Positions 1-11,039 of a stretch of DNA of 64,000 bases are shown here, in pieces. The notes beneath the pieces are model-generated. The model was not told the origin of the DNA and searched no databases. It saw only the letters and a program-made list of their open reading frames with translations. The translations under genes were made by a program, and so were the position numbers. The DNA lies in NCBI GenBank assembly GCA_009746045.1, contig RPFO01000156.1, positions 444,278-508,277 of the forward strand, in the 5' to 3' direction. Position 1 is the stretch's first letter. Every line of letters begins with the position of its first letter. This stretch comes from Mesostigma viride (Eukaryota > Streptophyta > Mesostigmatophyceae > Mesostigmatales > Mesostigmataceae).

Positions 1-839
1 ACACAACAATAGCCATCTAGTGCAAAATGTCGGAGGGCAGGACCAGACTGGTGGGAAACGTTTTGTGCCAGCGATCTTGCTGAGCCCAATGCCAAGAATG
101 ATCCGCTGACCCATGGCTGGCTGGACGGCGGAGCTCATGATTTTTGAGTTTGCGCACCGTTTTTGGTCAACTAGATCGCAATAGAAGCATCTCCTCAAGA
201 TCTAAAAATCCATCTATCAAGCCATGGGTATCGCGCAATATCGCAAAAGTTCTGACGATGCCACCATAACACAGCCTTGAACTCACAGCAATCCCAAGCT
301 CACAGCCGGAAGCAACTCCTCCGGATGCCAACCTTTCGCGCTGATATGAGATATCCAAGCTGTCCCCCCCGGTCTGTCTACCTTGCAACTCTGCACACTG
401 CTCCGCACCAAGCTCATTGCCAACGTCCAAGAAAACGTGCATCGCTCACACCCAGTTGGATGGCCACCATTTTGGCGCTGGCTTCCCGGTTTGTTGCTCC
501 TTGTCCAGAATACGCTACGCTTTCCCAGGAACAATGTGCCAAGGTTCCCAAGTTCATGGCACACTAGCAAACAAGTCATCTGCCCAGCCACAGGGGCAGG
601 GTCGAGTCTTCCAAGGGGAAACACTGCTTTAACAACCGGTGCACGCTTTTATGAAAACTATCTCCCCAGCCACCATCGGTGACAAAGTCGATTATTCCAA
701 GTTAGAAACGCTGCTGGACCTGACGGTGGAATTTCTGCGGGTCGTGACTGTAGTCAGTTACCTTCGTTGCAACGACCATGACTTCTGGCTGGTGGGCATT
801 CCTGGCCACAAGAGCCTCCTGCACAACTGCTGACGGGCA
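1..839. other. Unassigned sequence, no gene recognised
   Basis: Short overlapping open frames exist on both strands but none has a recognisable motif or consistent codon use. The right part runs into a LINE ORF1 remnant, so this may be its 5' region or intronic sequence of the gene whose last exon is at 2284. I see no repeat structure in it. Confidence 0.4.
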
Positions 840-1735
840 GCCGTAGCAGCAGCTGCATCTTCACGGAGCACCTTCTCGAGCAAGGACCCCATCCGAACTG
901 CGATGAAGGAGCAGCTGTCGCCGATTGCTGAGCAGCTCGCAGCCCTGACTGCGCCTGACGGCCCGCTCACCAGCATCAAGGCCAAGGTCAACAAACATTG
1001 CATGCGAAGTCGCACAAAAGCTCCGGCCCCAGTTTACCGCCATGCCTGGCAATATTGCTGCAAACCACTACCCCTCTGACCACCCGCCTGAACCGGGTGG
1101 AAGGCAAAGTCAGCCAAGGCATCGTGAAGCTGGAGGCAGTCGCCACCAAGGTCGAGGCCATGGCCACGCACGTCCCCGAGATCGCCGAGCGGACAGGCAC
1201 CATACCAATAGCCACCCAACCTGCCGGTAGGGCCAGCGATGACCTGTCGACCTGCTCCTGAGCAGACCTGGAAGACAAGCGCCGCGAGGCCACCGACCGC
1301 GACCGTGGCCGCTGCCGAGTCATCCTCAGGAACTTCCACGTGGCGCCCGGGGAAATTCCGGCCTCTTTTCTCGGCGAGCTCCAGGACAAGCTCGTCGCGC
1401 GATCGACTGGAGCTGCAAGGCCAACTGGTGACGCTGCAGGGTGCCCACCGCCTGCCAAAGTCACGGGACAAGGCTGGGCCCCCACCAGTGCTCCTCACCT
1501 TACAGCCACATGGTTGGCAGAGCTGCGGGCCCCTCTCTCGCCGCAAGACGCTGGAGAACTCCCCTTGGCCACTTGACGACGGCCTGATGCCTGCTTAGCA
1601 GCAGCAGCGCCGCGACCTGTGGCCCGACTACATCTGCCACAAGGCCAGCCCCGAGAAGCCCCAAGTGTACTGGCAGGGCGGGGCCTTTGTCAACAACAAA
1701 TTGTGGAAGCCCCCTGGGGCTCCCCTGGGATAGAG
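840..1735 (+). pseudogene. LINE ORF1 remnant, family B
   Basis: Decayed ORF1 (RNA-binding/gag-like protein) of a non-LTR retrotransposon. It starts with an Ala/Lys-rich, probably helical stretch at about 840-1000, then a segment reading DLEDKRREATDRDRGRCRVI at about 1267-1325. The end reads QQQRRDLWPDYICHKASPEK near 1600-1660 and finishes WKPPGAPLG before a stop at about 1730. These blocks sit in different frames, so there are several frameshifts. The same blocks occur on the minus strand at 11448-11925 and 6664-6852, which identifies the family. The role in RNA binding is inferred from LINE ORF1 organisation. No intact protein can be made. Confidence 0.7.
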
Positions 1736-2150
1736 AAAGCTAACTGGTTAGATGGGAACGTTGGAAGTGGCATGACTTGTGCACTTGCATTGGCATTGGA
1801 GCATGGGTTAGCCATGTCCCAGCTGATGGTAGCCATTAGCTTGCGCCTCAGCCTATGTCTTGACGGCACCTCACGTTTGCAGCATCCGCTTTTTTGTCAG
1901 CTCAAAGCATCCGCTTTGCGTCAGCCTACTTGTTGTATTGCACCCACAATTGGGCCTGCACCATGCTGCAGAGAGGGTCCTCTGTGGCCTGCCACTTGAG
2001 GCAGTGAGAGAAGCTCGTGCAAGCTCGTCGTGGGCACCTCCCTCCTCTTTCCTTTATTGGTACCCACGTGACGCAGTCTACCTGCTTTTCATTTACTAAC
2101 CTGTTAATTCATTAATGTTGTGCCAACGGCCGAGGTGCAGGGTTTCCTGA
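1736..2150 (+). repeat. 3' tail of family-B retroelement
   Basis: Non-coding segment following ORF1. It contains a CACGTGACGCAGTC-like motif near 2065 and ends in a short TTAA-rich stretch near 2098-2115. The same tail is found inverted at 6240-6660 and in part at 33612-33780, always next to TTAA-rich sequence, so it is the 3' end of a dispersed element family. Confidence 0.6.
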
Positions 2151-2283
2151 ATTAGGCAGTGTTGTTTGAAGTGTTTCCTTTTTGTTCCCGGTTCAACATC
2201 AGTTACCCCAGGTGACATCTAATTCTCGATCCCTCTGTATGATGGAATTTGCGTGCGTATGTCCCTGCTATCCTGCGTGTCAG

Positions 2284-2461
2284 TGGGAAAGCTTTATTCG
2301 GGTTCCTTGCAGATGTCCAGAAAGCACCTCAAAAGTGGGAGGGCCGGCGGGTCCTATTTATCCACACTGGCGGCCTGCTGGGCATGTATGATAAAATGGA
2401 TCAGCTGCAAACCATTGTTGAGGGGTATTCCCCAGCAGCACGCTTGTTCCCTGGTAAGTAA
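2284..2461 (+). CDS. Terminal exon of a D-cysteine desulfhydrase-like PLP enzyme (partial)
   Basis: The frame reads SGKALFGFLADVQKAPQKWE, then GRRVLFIHTGGLLGMYDKMD, and stops at 2459-2461 after ARLFPGK. The SGKA block and the LFIHTGG block are the C-terminal signature of the fold-type II PLP family that includes D-cysteine desulfhydrase (D-cysteine to pyruvate, H2S and ammonia) and ACC deaminase. The W-E-G-R-R-V-L-F-I-H-T-G-G-L-L-G wording is nearest the plant and algal desulfhydrases. The start was set at a CAG acceptor after a pyrimidine-rich stretch (2260-2283); it falls inside the Ser codon. The catalytic Lys and the rest of the gene are not in the window, so upstream exons would lie left of position 1 with family-B LINE sequence in the intron. 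A strong donor, GTAAGT, lies at 2454 just before the stop, so the true C-terminus could be further downstream. An exon carried by a retroelement is the alternative. Confidence 0.65.
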
Positions 2462-2574
2462 GTAAGTACTTGCGTGTCATGCGCATGGGCATGCCACGGA
2501 GTACTATGCTAATCTCGTTAGAAAAAATAATTACACGAAAGTTACAAATATCGCCTGCATCATGCCCCAACCAT
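2462..2574. other. Short spacer after the desulfhydrase exon
   Basis: It begins with a GTAAGTAAGTAAG run and otherwise shows no gene or repeat. The LINE ORF2 remnant starts right after it. Confidence 0.4.
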
Positions 2575-3120
2575 ACAGCCGCTCTGCATCACGCCTGACC
2601 TCTTTCTCCTTGACGGCTCTCGAGTCCTGTATCGGGACCGCGTCAAGTTGCTGGGCAGCCTACTCCCCAGCTGCGAGGCCGATGTGGACCACCGTATCTC
2701 CCTCGCCTGGCAATACCGGGCCCTGTGGCGCAAGCCCTTGGGCAAGATAGAGAAACAGGACCTGTTTAAGGTCCTAGTCCTCCCTGTTCTTACGTACGGG
2801 GCCGCTCGAGACGTGGACCCTCACAGCCGACCTTGCCAGAAAGCTGGACGGTGCGGTCACTGAATCATCTGCAATTCATGTGCACATGGATGACGTGTTT
2901 TTCGGCACGCACGCCTCGATCGCTTGTGGAACTGTGCCGGCACCTTCACCGCCAGTATCGCCTTCGAACACTGGGACCGGCTCCGAGGCCCCGCATTTGC
3001 TCCAAACCGTTGCGCGGACCTTCTTCACGTTACCCCTCGCCGGCCCCCGCCTTCAGCCGACATCGCTCTCTGCTCCCTCGATAGATCCTCGGGCGCACCG
3101 AGGCCGAGATCTGGGATCTC
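2575..3120 (+). pseudogene. LINE ORF2 remnant (post-RT region)
   Basis: It reads VKLLGSLLPSCEADVDHRIS followed by LAWQYRALWRKPLGKIEKQD and VLPVLTYGAA around 2645-2805. This is the stretch after the reverse transcriptase core in this LINE family: LLGSxLP, then a Trp/Ala-rich helix, then LTYGAE. The same blocks recur at 36793-37086 (minus) and 40830-41090 (plus). The frame breaks near 2805 and the rest decays by about 3100. No reverse transcriptase catalytic motif is present, so it is a 3' fragment. Confidence 0.75.
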
Positions 3121-3189
3121 CCGCCGGCCTCGATCCGCCCCCACCGCCCTCGCCGCAACCACATTTCGCTCTGGACATCCTCATCAAAT

Positions 3190-4075
3190 CAAAATCAAAA
3201 TCAGAATCCTCATGGAGCTCCTTGCACAGCACGTGAACCCCCTTGCCGCAGATGTGGTGGCATTGGGCGGCACGCTGGCGCTGAGCTCCCTCACCATTCC
3301 ACCACCGCCACCGCCTGAGGTGCCTCCAATACCATGCCGACGCTATCACTGCCCAGCTCCTTGACATCGACCAGCGCCTCAAGGACAATGTCATTGCCAT
3401 CGAGTGCCTGCAAAACATGCCGCAGGCCTCATGCACTGCCCATGCGATGAAGGACATTGCCGCTCGGGTAGCACCTGCTGGCCCAGCCGACGATGCTCCT
3501 CCCACCCAGACCTGGGCGGACATGCTGAAGCACCAGCCACCGACCACCTCCGCCGCCTCCACCATCGCTGCACAGCTGAAGCAACAAGCGCTCGACCTCC
3601 GCGAGGAGGCGCCGACATCACCAAGCGCAGCCATAACGTCATCGTCAAGCACTTCGAACGACCAGCCGACAGGTGAGGACTCCGAGTCTCTTGCCATCGC
3701 GTTTAAGCGTGAATCCTTACCCCCCATGACACTCATCGGGCGGAGCTCAGGATGTCAGTTGTCCAGTTCCCCGCGCGCGGGGTAAGGCTGGACCTGCTCC
3801 CCTGGTCCACACCTTTAAGTACATGGCGAATAAGCTTCGCATGTTGTTGCATGCACCGCACAAGAAGCTCGAGAGGACTTTCTAGTTCCTACACGCTAGA
3901 CGACGACTTGACCCTGGCGCAGCAACAACGGCGATGGCCGGGAGCTATGGCCAACCTACCTCCAGCTCCGGCAGACCGGGGGGGGGCAGCCGGTATACAT
4001 ACTTGAGGGGGGCGGTCATCCACGTCGACCACAAGCTAGCCCTAGCTGGCACTTGGCTGGCACTTGGCAGGCGCC
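3190..4075 (+). pseudogene. LINE ORF1 remnant, family A
   Basis: Broken ORF1. It starts near 3210 with a frame reading MELLAQHVNPLAADVVALGG and continues through AMKDIAARVAPAGPADDAPP and TWADMLKHQPPTTSAASTIA. It ends with pieces matching LDDDLTLAQQQRR and YLRGAVIHVDHKLA. Close relatives are the minus-strand copy at 42465-43900 and the plus-strand copy at 43868-44290, so this is family A. At least three frame changes are needed to follow it. The C-terminal block around LDDDLTLAQQQRR is the most conserved part in all copies. Confidence 0.75.
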
Positions 4076-4139
4076 CCCTGCCACCCCGCGAGCGACCCCA
4101 GCCTACGGAATATATAGCAGTAGCCGGAATATATAGGGC

Positions 4140-4939
4140 TTGAACGATCAGGGGAAGGCTTGGCTTCACTCCGTTTCCCTTGAGGGGAGCGTGGGGTCCG
4201 CATTCCTGCGCGCCCTCCCCATGAGCCCTTTGTTCACGCTGGTTCCGGCCCTTTACGCCATCGCTCTCCGCCACCAGCTCTTTGCCCCGCAACCTCTCAT
4301 CACGGCGGGTGCGTCCTGCGGCAGCTGCGGGCTTGCTCTGGATACTACTGGGACGCACTACATCGCGTGCATGGGTGGCCAGCAGAACCAGACCTGGTTC
4401 CTCTATCTCCATATACCGCTCTCCTCCGGGTGGTGTGTGCCATGGTTCGGTCGGTCTTTCCCCACTCCACCATCAAGTGCGAGGACGCGGATGGGGCCGC
4501 CCTCTACTCACCCAACCACCGCCCCGACATTACCGTGCTTGACTACGACGGGCAGGGTTGCCACCTGCTCATCGATGTCTCCGTGGCTCGGCCGCTTTCC
4601 GGTCGCCACATCCTCCGGGCGGCTGTGGATGCCGGCGCTGCTGCCACTGTGGCTGAGCGCGACAAGTTTGCCTCCTACGGCAATGTGGGGCCCCACCGGG
4701 TCATCCCCTTTGTCCTTGAGGAGTTCGGGGCCATGGGCCCCAAGACAGCGGAGTTTTTCCACGAGTGCTGCCAGCGCCGTGAAGACCGCCTCGACCTCGA
4801 GGGTCAGACCGCCCCGTGGTCGGCCCGCACGTGGTCCTCGTATTGGCGGCAGCGCCTGTCACTCGCCCTCACTCGCACCGTGGCTGATGTGTTATTCCGC
4901 CGCACCCGGGCCGACTTTGTCGCGACCCATGCGGTCTAG
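4140..4939 (+). pseudogene. LINE ORF2 C-terminus: CCHC knuckle plus restriction-like endonuclease-type domain
   Basis: The first frame (4140 on) contains CGSCGLALDTTGTHYIAC, a C-x2-C-x8-H-x3-C zinc knuckle at about 4318-4371. After a frameshift near 4370 the next frame runs to the stop at 4937-4939. It contains NHRPDITVLDYDGQGCHLLI followed by DVSVARP, then PFVLEEFGAMGPKTAEFF. A CCHC knuckle followed by RPD and a spaced DV motif matches the C-terminal restriction-like (PD-D/ExK-type) endonuclease region found in some LINE ORF2 proteins; this assignment is by motif only. Upstream reverse transcriptase sequence is missing, so the copy is 5' truncated as well as frameshifted. Confidence 0.65.
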
Positions 4940-5317
4940 ATCCCTTCCAGGCCTGCATGGTGGGCCGGCAGCGCTGTTGCTGCGTGTAGTTTTGTGATGT
5001 CTAGTTAGTTGTACCTTGTGCCGCTGGCGTGATCCTTGGATGTCTGTGTCAGCTTACTATTAATTTCTTCAGGGTTATTCTCCCAGTTATCGGGTTTTTC
5101 CTTATGTTGCATGCCTATCTCACCTCCGTAATCTATCATTCTCAATGAATATATAGCAGTAGTCTAGATTAGTCAGTACGTCTTAGCTTGGCCCACGCCT
5201 AAGTGCGCATGTGCGCCTATGATGGGACTCCCCACGGATAATGCTTATTATATTATAGTATATTATATTATGCCTAGCTTTGCCTATGCAGAGAGCTACT
5301 CTCTGTTGAGACGCCAT
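4940..5317 (+). repeat. LINE 3' untranslated region
   Basis: Non-coding. It shares the blocks AATATATAGCAGTAG and GGCCCACGC...GTGCGCC with 44286-44400, where they also follow a family-A coding remnant. It leads directly into a (TTAA)n tract, so it is the 3' end of the element. Confidence 0.65.
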
Positions 5318-5407
5318 TAATTAATTAATTAATTAATTAATTAATTAATTAATTAATTAATTAATTAATTAATTAATTAATTAATTAATTAATTAATTAA
5401 TTAATTA
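5318..5407. repeat. (TTAA)n microsatellite, LINE tail
   Basis: About 22 tandem TTAA units. On the left it ends a plus-strand LINE 3' region. On the right it starts a minus-strand LINE 3' region. TTAA tracts recur at the ends of the same families at 34400-34455, 38279-38338, 41617-41660, 41730-41769, 42022-42042, 45233-45253 and 60261-60280. Confidence 0.9.
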
Positions 5408-5940
5408 GACTCATGCTCCCGTTGGGGAGTCACGTACGGAGCATTAACCCCGATGGATGGATGAATGGGTGCAAACAGTCCTACCGGTCTAATCTATCTA
5501 TATCCGCTACCTACAACATCTATCGAAACAACATCACTAACTACAACATCTATCTAAACAACATCATGCTACCGGCCCTATAGGGAAGCTGTCTGGCGTG
5601 CCTCCCGCGGGTTTGTACACGCGGGCGCTTCCCCACGGGGGGGGGCTCGTTGTCCTCTATGACCTGCATGGGCCCACGTGGCCTTGTCCATAATCTTCTT
5701 CCAAATCACGGAGAGGCCTAGGCCCCCCATGTCCTCTACTAGCTGAACATTCTTTGAAGGTGCGGGCCTTGCGGCGTCTAGCATCACGGGGCCCGGCCCG
5801 CGTCAGGAGGTGCCGGCCAGGCTGTGCTGGCGCCGCAGTCCCGCGGGAGGGCCACGTTCACGAGGTGTCTACCTGGTTGGTGCGAGCTAGGTGCCCTACG
5901 AGCTGCAGGCGCCGCTGCTTAATGGTGCTGAGACGCCATG
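5408..5940 (-). pseudogene. LINE ORF2 3' end remnant
   Basis: The minus strand reads a hydrophilic tail, IWKKIMDKATWAHAG, ending in a stop near 5580. Upstream of this, on the minus strand, are pieces resembling LVGHLARTNQVDTS (about 5850-5900). The order GHLART...VDT, then W-KK-I, then stop is that of the LINE 3' ends at 36430-36650 and 41160-41537. 5408-5577 is the non-coding 3' part. Confidence 0.65.
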
Positions 5941-6147
5941 CCTAGCCATTGTTTAGCCATGATCATCTTCCACCCTATGAAGTGAGATAGACAACAATGC
6001 CTGGACGCATGGCGATCAAACGCCGTGGAAGGACTAGGGTAGTTGTCTGAGAGGAATGACGTGAAGGCCGCGGGAGCCGCGCGTGGCTATCTCTAGGAAG
6101 ACCTGCATGGAGGATCGAGACTGAGGGTAACAAGAAAGGTTGATAGG

Positions 6148-6185
6148 GAACACACACACACACACACACATGTGCACACACACGT
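6148..6185. repeat. Short (CA)n / (CAGT-like) simple repeat
   Basis: CA dinucleotide run interrupted by TGTG; low complexity. It is followed at 6200-6222 by a short (ACAAAA)n run. Confidence 0.7.
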
Positions 6186-6239
6186 GTACACATAACACCA
6201 ACAAAAACAAAAACAAAAACAACTAGTAGGAAGGAAAAT

Positions 6240-6663
6240 CTAGGGGACGCATTAATTCCTTAATTAATAAGCACGTGACTGCGTCACGTGGGTGCCAGTA
6301 CAGAGTATTAAAGGAGCCTTCAACCCTATATACACAGCGAGGAGGGAGGGCGCCCTAGCTTCTCTCACTGCCGCAGGTGGGCAGGCCACAGAGCGCTCTC
6401 TCCACGGCATGGTACCACGGCATCATACCGGGGCGCAAAACTGTTGTGGGTGCAATACAACCAGTGCAATACCATAGGTAGGCTGACGCATAGCTTACAG
6501 TGCTACAAATGTGAGGTGGGCTCAAGACGTCGGCTAATTAAGGCGCAAGCTGATGGCCACAAGGTGCCAGAGCTAATTGAAGGTAAGTACTGTAACGCTG
6601 TGCGCTAATATCGTTTCAAGTGCTGTAATGCCTAAGCTATCCCATCATCGATTGCCCCCATCT
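6240..6663 (-). repeat. 3' tail of family-B retroelement (inverted)
   Basis: Matches 1736-2150 in reverse complement: the TTAA end, CACGTGACTGCGTCACGTGG, the block ending ACAGAGCGCTCTCTCC and the block with TTGTGGGTGCAATACAACC. It lies just 3' (on the minus strand) of the ORF1 end at 6664, as expected for one element. Confidence 0.65.
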
Positions 6664-6852
6664 AGACAACTAGCTGGAGAGCTCTATCCCGGGGAAGCCC
6701 GGGGGGGCTTCCACAGTTTCTTGTTGACACATGTAGAGGTCCCCGCCCCGCCAGTACACTTGGGGCTTCTCGGGGTTGGTCTTGTGGCGGATATAGTCGG
6801 GCCACTCGCGGCGTTGCTGCTGCTGGGCTGGCGTCAGGTCGTCGTCAAGCGA
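6664..6852 (-). pseudogene. LINE ORF1 family B, C-terminal part (split by CACTA element)
   Basis: The minus strand reads SLDDDLTPAQQQQRREWPDY, IRHKTNPEKPQVYWRGG and a C-terminus ending ELSS before a stop near 6672. It is the C-terminal end of the protein whose earlier part lies at 11448-11925 on the same strand. The two parts join in frame if the 4.6-kb insertion and one copy of its two-base target duplication are removed. Confidence 0.8.
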
Positions 6853-6866
6853 CACTAGGAAGTCGG

Positions 6867-7260
6867 GTTCTGAGATTTTTCTCAGGTCCTGAGTTTTTTC
6901 TGAGATTTTTCTCAGGATTCCTGAGATTTTCTCAGGATTTCCTGAGATTTCCTGATTTTTTTCTCAAGAAATCCTGAGAATCCTGAGTTTTTTCTGAGAT
7001 TTTTCTCAGGAATCCTGAGATTATATCAGGACTTTCTCCTGAGAATCCTGAGAAGTGCCTGAGATGCGTCTCGCCACACACTGAGAAACACTGAGAATCC
7101 TGAGAAAATCCTGAGATCCTGAGAAAAATGTCGGAACAACACAAAAAATCTCAAGATCTTGAGAAAACCCGCTGAATCAGAAAAAATCAGGAAAATCAGG
7201 ACACTTAGCATGGCACAAAAAATCAGGAAAATCAGGACACTGAGCATGACACTTGAGAAC
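6867..7260. repeat. Left subterminal repeats of the CACTA element
   Basis: More than 15 copies of a motif built on CTGAGATTTTTCTCAGG, itself an interrupted palindrome (CTGAG...CTCAG), at 10-25 bp spacing. In known CACTA elements such subterminal repeats bind the element's DNA-binding protein; that role here is inferred. Confidence 0.8.
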
Positions 7261-7676
7261 TCTCAAGTGCATGAAGACAGGACACTTATGCATTATATGT
7301 GGATGCAGAAATGATGCAGTTGACACACATGTTCATTGGAAATAAATAAATATAATGCATGGTCCGGATTCTCCCGATTTCTGGCCTGCGCTGGTTGTCT
7401 CCTTGATAATGCAGTGCGACAAGCACACAACAAGTTACATTACAGGCATCATTGCCAGAAATATAATCAAAGCCACTCCTCATCAGTGTATGCAGCACTG
7501 TCAGAGTTGTCCGCATAATTTACTACAGCACGCTGCCTCTCACTTCTCCATTGTGAGGGAATGCATGCCTCACCGTTGCTGCTGAACGACGAAACACTAG
7601 CTATGTCATCAGGGCTCGATGCGCTGGCACTAGCCGCTGCCATGGACTTGCCAGCAGTGCGGCTCTTGCCACGCGA

Positions 7677-8056
7677 GCGGTTTGGTAGTGCAGCGGCTGT
7701 GTGTGGTTCTACCAAACGACTTTGAGAAATATGTGCCTACTCCATGGCCCCACGTGAGCACGTGCAAAACTCAAGGTATTGAAGAGGCCGCTATCAGCTC
7801 ACATCAATCGGAGCACTACAGAACAGCATTGGGGCAACTACAGAACAGCAACCCGCGACCTTCAACCATCTTTACGTCATCGCAGCTCCGTCCGAAGTCA
7901 TGGTTCATGGCGGCAAAGACGGGGTTCGGTATAGGCCTGCATCACTTACATTCTGCAAGCGCCCCCGCTACTTGCCCCGATGGGGCCATGGAGTAGGCAC
8001 ATATGTCTGAAAGTCGTTTGGTAGAACCACACACAGCCGCTGCACTACCAAACCGC
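7677..8056. repeat. Inverted repeat (about 76-bp arms, 225-bp loop) inside the CACTA element
   Basis: 7677-7752 (starting GCGGTTTGGTAGTGCAGCGG) matches the reverse complement of 7980-8056 almost perfectly. It is either a nested foldback/MITE or a hairpin-forming internal part. I could not see a clear target duplication. Confidence 0.8.
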
Positions 8057-9900
8057 TTGAAGGCGGGTCAGAGCTAGTGATATACTATCTGAGCAAGTGA
8101 CTTGACTAGTGCGAGACCCAAAGTGGAAATGCCGTGTCTATTCCGGCCTAACATGGCTGATGAAGGCGTTTATGGAATGGTGCGGCTAGGTGCAGGGTTG
8201 TGTTGCCTAACATGGCTGCTGAAGGCGTTCATGGGTGCGGCTAAGTGCAAGGTCGCGTTGCCTTATCGCAACCTTTCTAAATTTTTCGCTCGTTGGACCA
8301 ACGGTCTACCAGGTAACGGTTAAGAGAGGTAGGGCGCGAAGTTGAAAGTTTGGAACGGCACTGTCGTCATGCGGCTATTTCACGGCACCATAACGGCCTT
8401 TATTTCAGTTATGTTCAGTTCAGTTTATTCCCACGCCGGTTCCCTAGCCTTGCCCGTACCGGCTTCGGAATAAACGGATGCCGGAACCGTATCCTTGTTC
8501 CAATTTTTAACAGGCAGGTACTACTTCTATAAAGCCCGAACTAAGAGCTCTTTTGTAGAATGTTCTCACTGCCTAGTTGCTTTAGTGACTTTGCGTTAAT
8601 AATTGTCGGCTGTCAGTCTGTCAGCCAACAATCAGAAATCGTTGTCGCACTTTATAACCTGCTCCAATGGTTGTCCGGCAAAGGCAGGACCAAGCGTTTT
8701 CTAGGGTCTGGCAGGACGGCGGTTTTTTATATGCCTGTGGCTTTCATTGGTGAATACTAGTTACTGTACCTGTAAATTTATCGGCAGTTTGCGGCTCCGA
8801 CCGTTCTAAAAGGCTTTGAGACGAGTAGTAACCAGTGGAAAGGTAAGATGTCATGACAATACGGAAGATCGCTTGGCTGGAATCACTCGAGACATTCCGC
8901 CTGCCGCTGGCTACGGATGTGACCTAGTCGCAATCTTTTTTTTTGCGCAAATTCAAAAAAACGCGTTTGACGTAGCCCTACAGTAGCCGTTGTTCGCAGT
9001 CAAGTCAGTGCTGGGGCTAGCGGGCAGTGAGGGCACATACACGCTAGCTCGAGCGATGGGGCAACCGATTTCCATACGTAACCAATGAATGCAACCACCG
9101 AATAACAAGCGCTGCAGGTGTGGCAGCAGGGGTGGCAGCGAGAACCGCACTAGAAGCGGTTCTAGTAGCGACGACAGGTGAGTGACATAAGTAACGGAGA
9201 ATAAACAGAGCGAGATTCTGGAGCTATCCAAAACCTACAAGGCCGTCATGGACAGGCTGTGATCGAAGAGGAATGGAGCCGGGAAAATGAGCAACTGCGT
9301 AGCTGAGCAAGGATACTTATGAGAATTGCTTGGCAGGTTGCATTGGAAGGCCCATAGACCGCAAAAGCGGCATTCTGAGCAAAAGCTGGTTTCTTAGTAT
9401 AGCATGAACTCTGAATACTTGATTTCTTGTCCTCTTACATGCGTGGTCAATTTCATGAAGATGACCATCATGAAGTACCGTCCTTGGGCATTTTTGTGCG
9501 TACATGCCCGTTTGTTGTCAAAGCACGTCCATGCAGACCTGAATCCCATGCAAGCCCCAAGCGTCAATTGCGACTATCTTTGCAAAGGAAAAGCATCTAG
9601 ACGTGTTCTGATGAAGCCAGTAAGGTCAAATGTTTCATGGTGCTTCCTCATAAGCCACATAGTAGATTAGATACTAACTTGGTTGGTCCATGCGTGAGTA
9701 TGTGCATGTTGTCATCAGTTTGCTACCTACTTTTTAATTACCTTGCCTACTTACTAGCTTTGTTATTGAAGGTATTTTCCTAATTTTGCACTGGAATTCA
9801 TTCCTTACATCACTACTATTCTTTCTCCCCTTTGCAATCGCAACAGGAGGGACGGAATGTTATCTTCTCCGCGGTCATGAGGTTGTCCCTTCTGCGTGGT
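8057..9900. other. Interior of CACTA element, no coding sequence recognised
   Basis: Moderately AT-rich sequence with only short open frames (the longest about 90 codons) and no transposase motif. Confidence 0.5.
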
Positions 9901-9914
9901 AAGTGTCATAAAGT

Positions 9915-10505
9915 TGATTAGTCCCTTGGTCCCTCACTTGCTCCTTGCTTCCTTGCATGCTTGCTTGCTGAGTTCGATAAACCCCTTGCTTCCTTGCATG
10001 CTTGTTTCCGTCTTTGCGTGCTTGCTTGCTTCTTTGCGTGGTTGCTTTCTTCCTTTATTAGGCCCTTGCTTGGTTGTTTAGCCGCTTGCTGAATTTGATT
10101 AGTTCCTTGCTTTATTCCCTTGCTTCCTTGCATGCGTGCTTCCTGAATGTAATTAGTCCCTTGCTTCCTTTCTTAGTCCCATGCTTCCTTTGTAAGCCAC
10201 TCTTCCTCGCATGCTTGCTGAATTTAATTAATGCCTTGCTTCCTTTGATATGACCTTGCCTACTTGGTTAGGCCGTTCCTTCCCTGCATGCTTGACCACT
10301 TGCTGAATGGAATCAGTCCCCTGATTCCTTTGTGAGGCCCTTGCTTCCTTTGTTAGCCCCTCTTCCTTGCATGCTTGCAATTGCTTGCTTGCTGAATCTA
10401 ATAAGTCCCTTGCTTCCTTTGTTAGGCCCTTGCTTCCTTATTTAGCCACTCTCGTCCTTGCACGCATGTACGCTTGCTTGCTGAATTCAATTAGTCCCTT
10501 GCCCT
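9915..10505 (+). repeat. Degenerate tandem repeat, CTTGCTTCC type
   Basis: Repeats of a unit of about 50-60 bp containing CCCTTGCTTCCTTGCATGCTTGCTTGC and TGAATTTAATTAGTCCC variants, in roughly ten imperfect copies. It is internal to the CACTA element and non-coding. Confidence 0.8.
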
Positions 10506-11039
10506 GAAGAAATTTAGTCTAGTTATCCTGGAGCGTCACAGTTAATAAACGTGTTTTCCCTTTTTCAATGCATCGGTCATATGCAATGTCGTGGTTTCTT
10601 GGTCTTGCACATCTCAATAATGGCGGTGCTAGGCTTTCACTTGGGTCACCCTTTCAATGTTTTGTACCAGTCAGAAGTATCTTTTTTTATGCCGAGCATG
10701 ATGTTGTTTGCTATGCCTTTGGTCTAGTTAGGTGTACATGTGCACATGCTGCAGCCCAGCGTTTCTAATCATGGTCCTGTTTAATGCTGTTTTTCCCCCT
10801 TCCTGGTTTATGCGTGCAGGTAAATGTGCAACGAAGCACAGTTTGGCAGAGTATATGAAGAACCAAATGATCTACAAGATCTGCCAAACGATGAAGAAAC
10901 AATCCTCTTTTTGTTGTGATTTATTTTTTGCCTATGAATAAAAGATTTTTTAAATAATATTTATCAATGTAATAAATGCACTGATTGTGAGTCATGCCCC
11001 TGTTGTAATCATCTTGCATTGTTGTATTTCTGACGGTCC
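10506..11039. other. CACTA interior, no gene seen
   Basis: AT-rich sequence with short open frames only. It leads into the right subterminal repeats. Confidence 0.5.
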
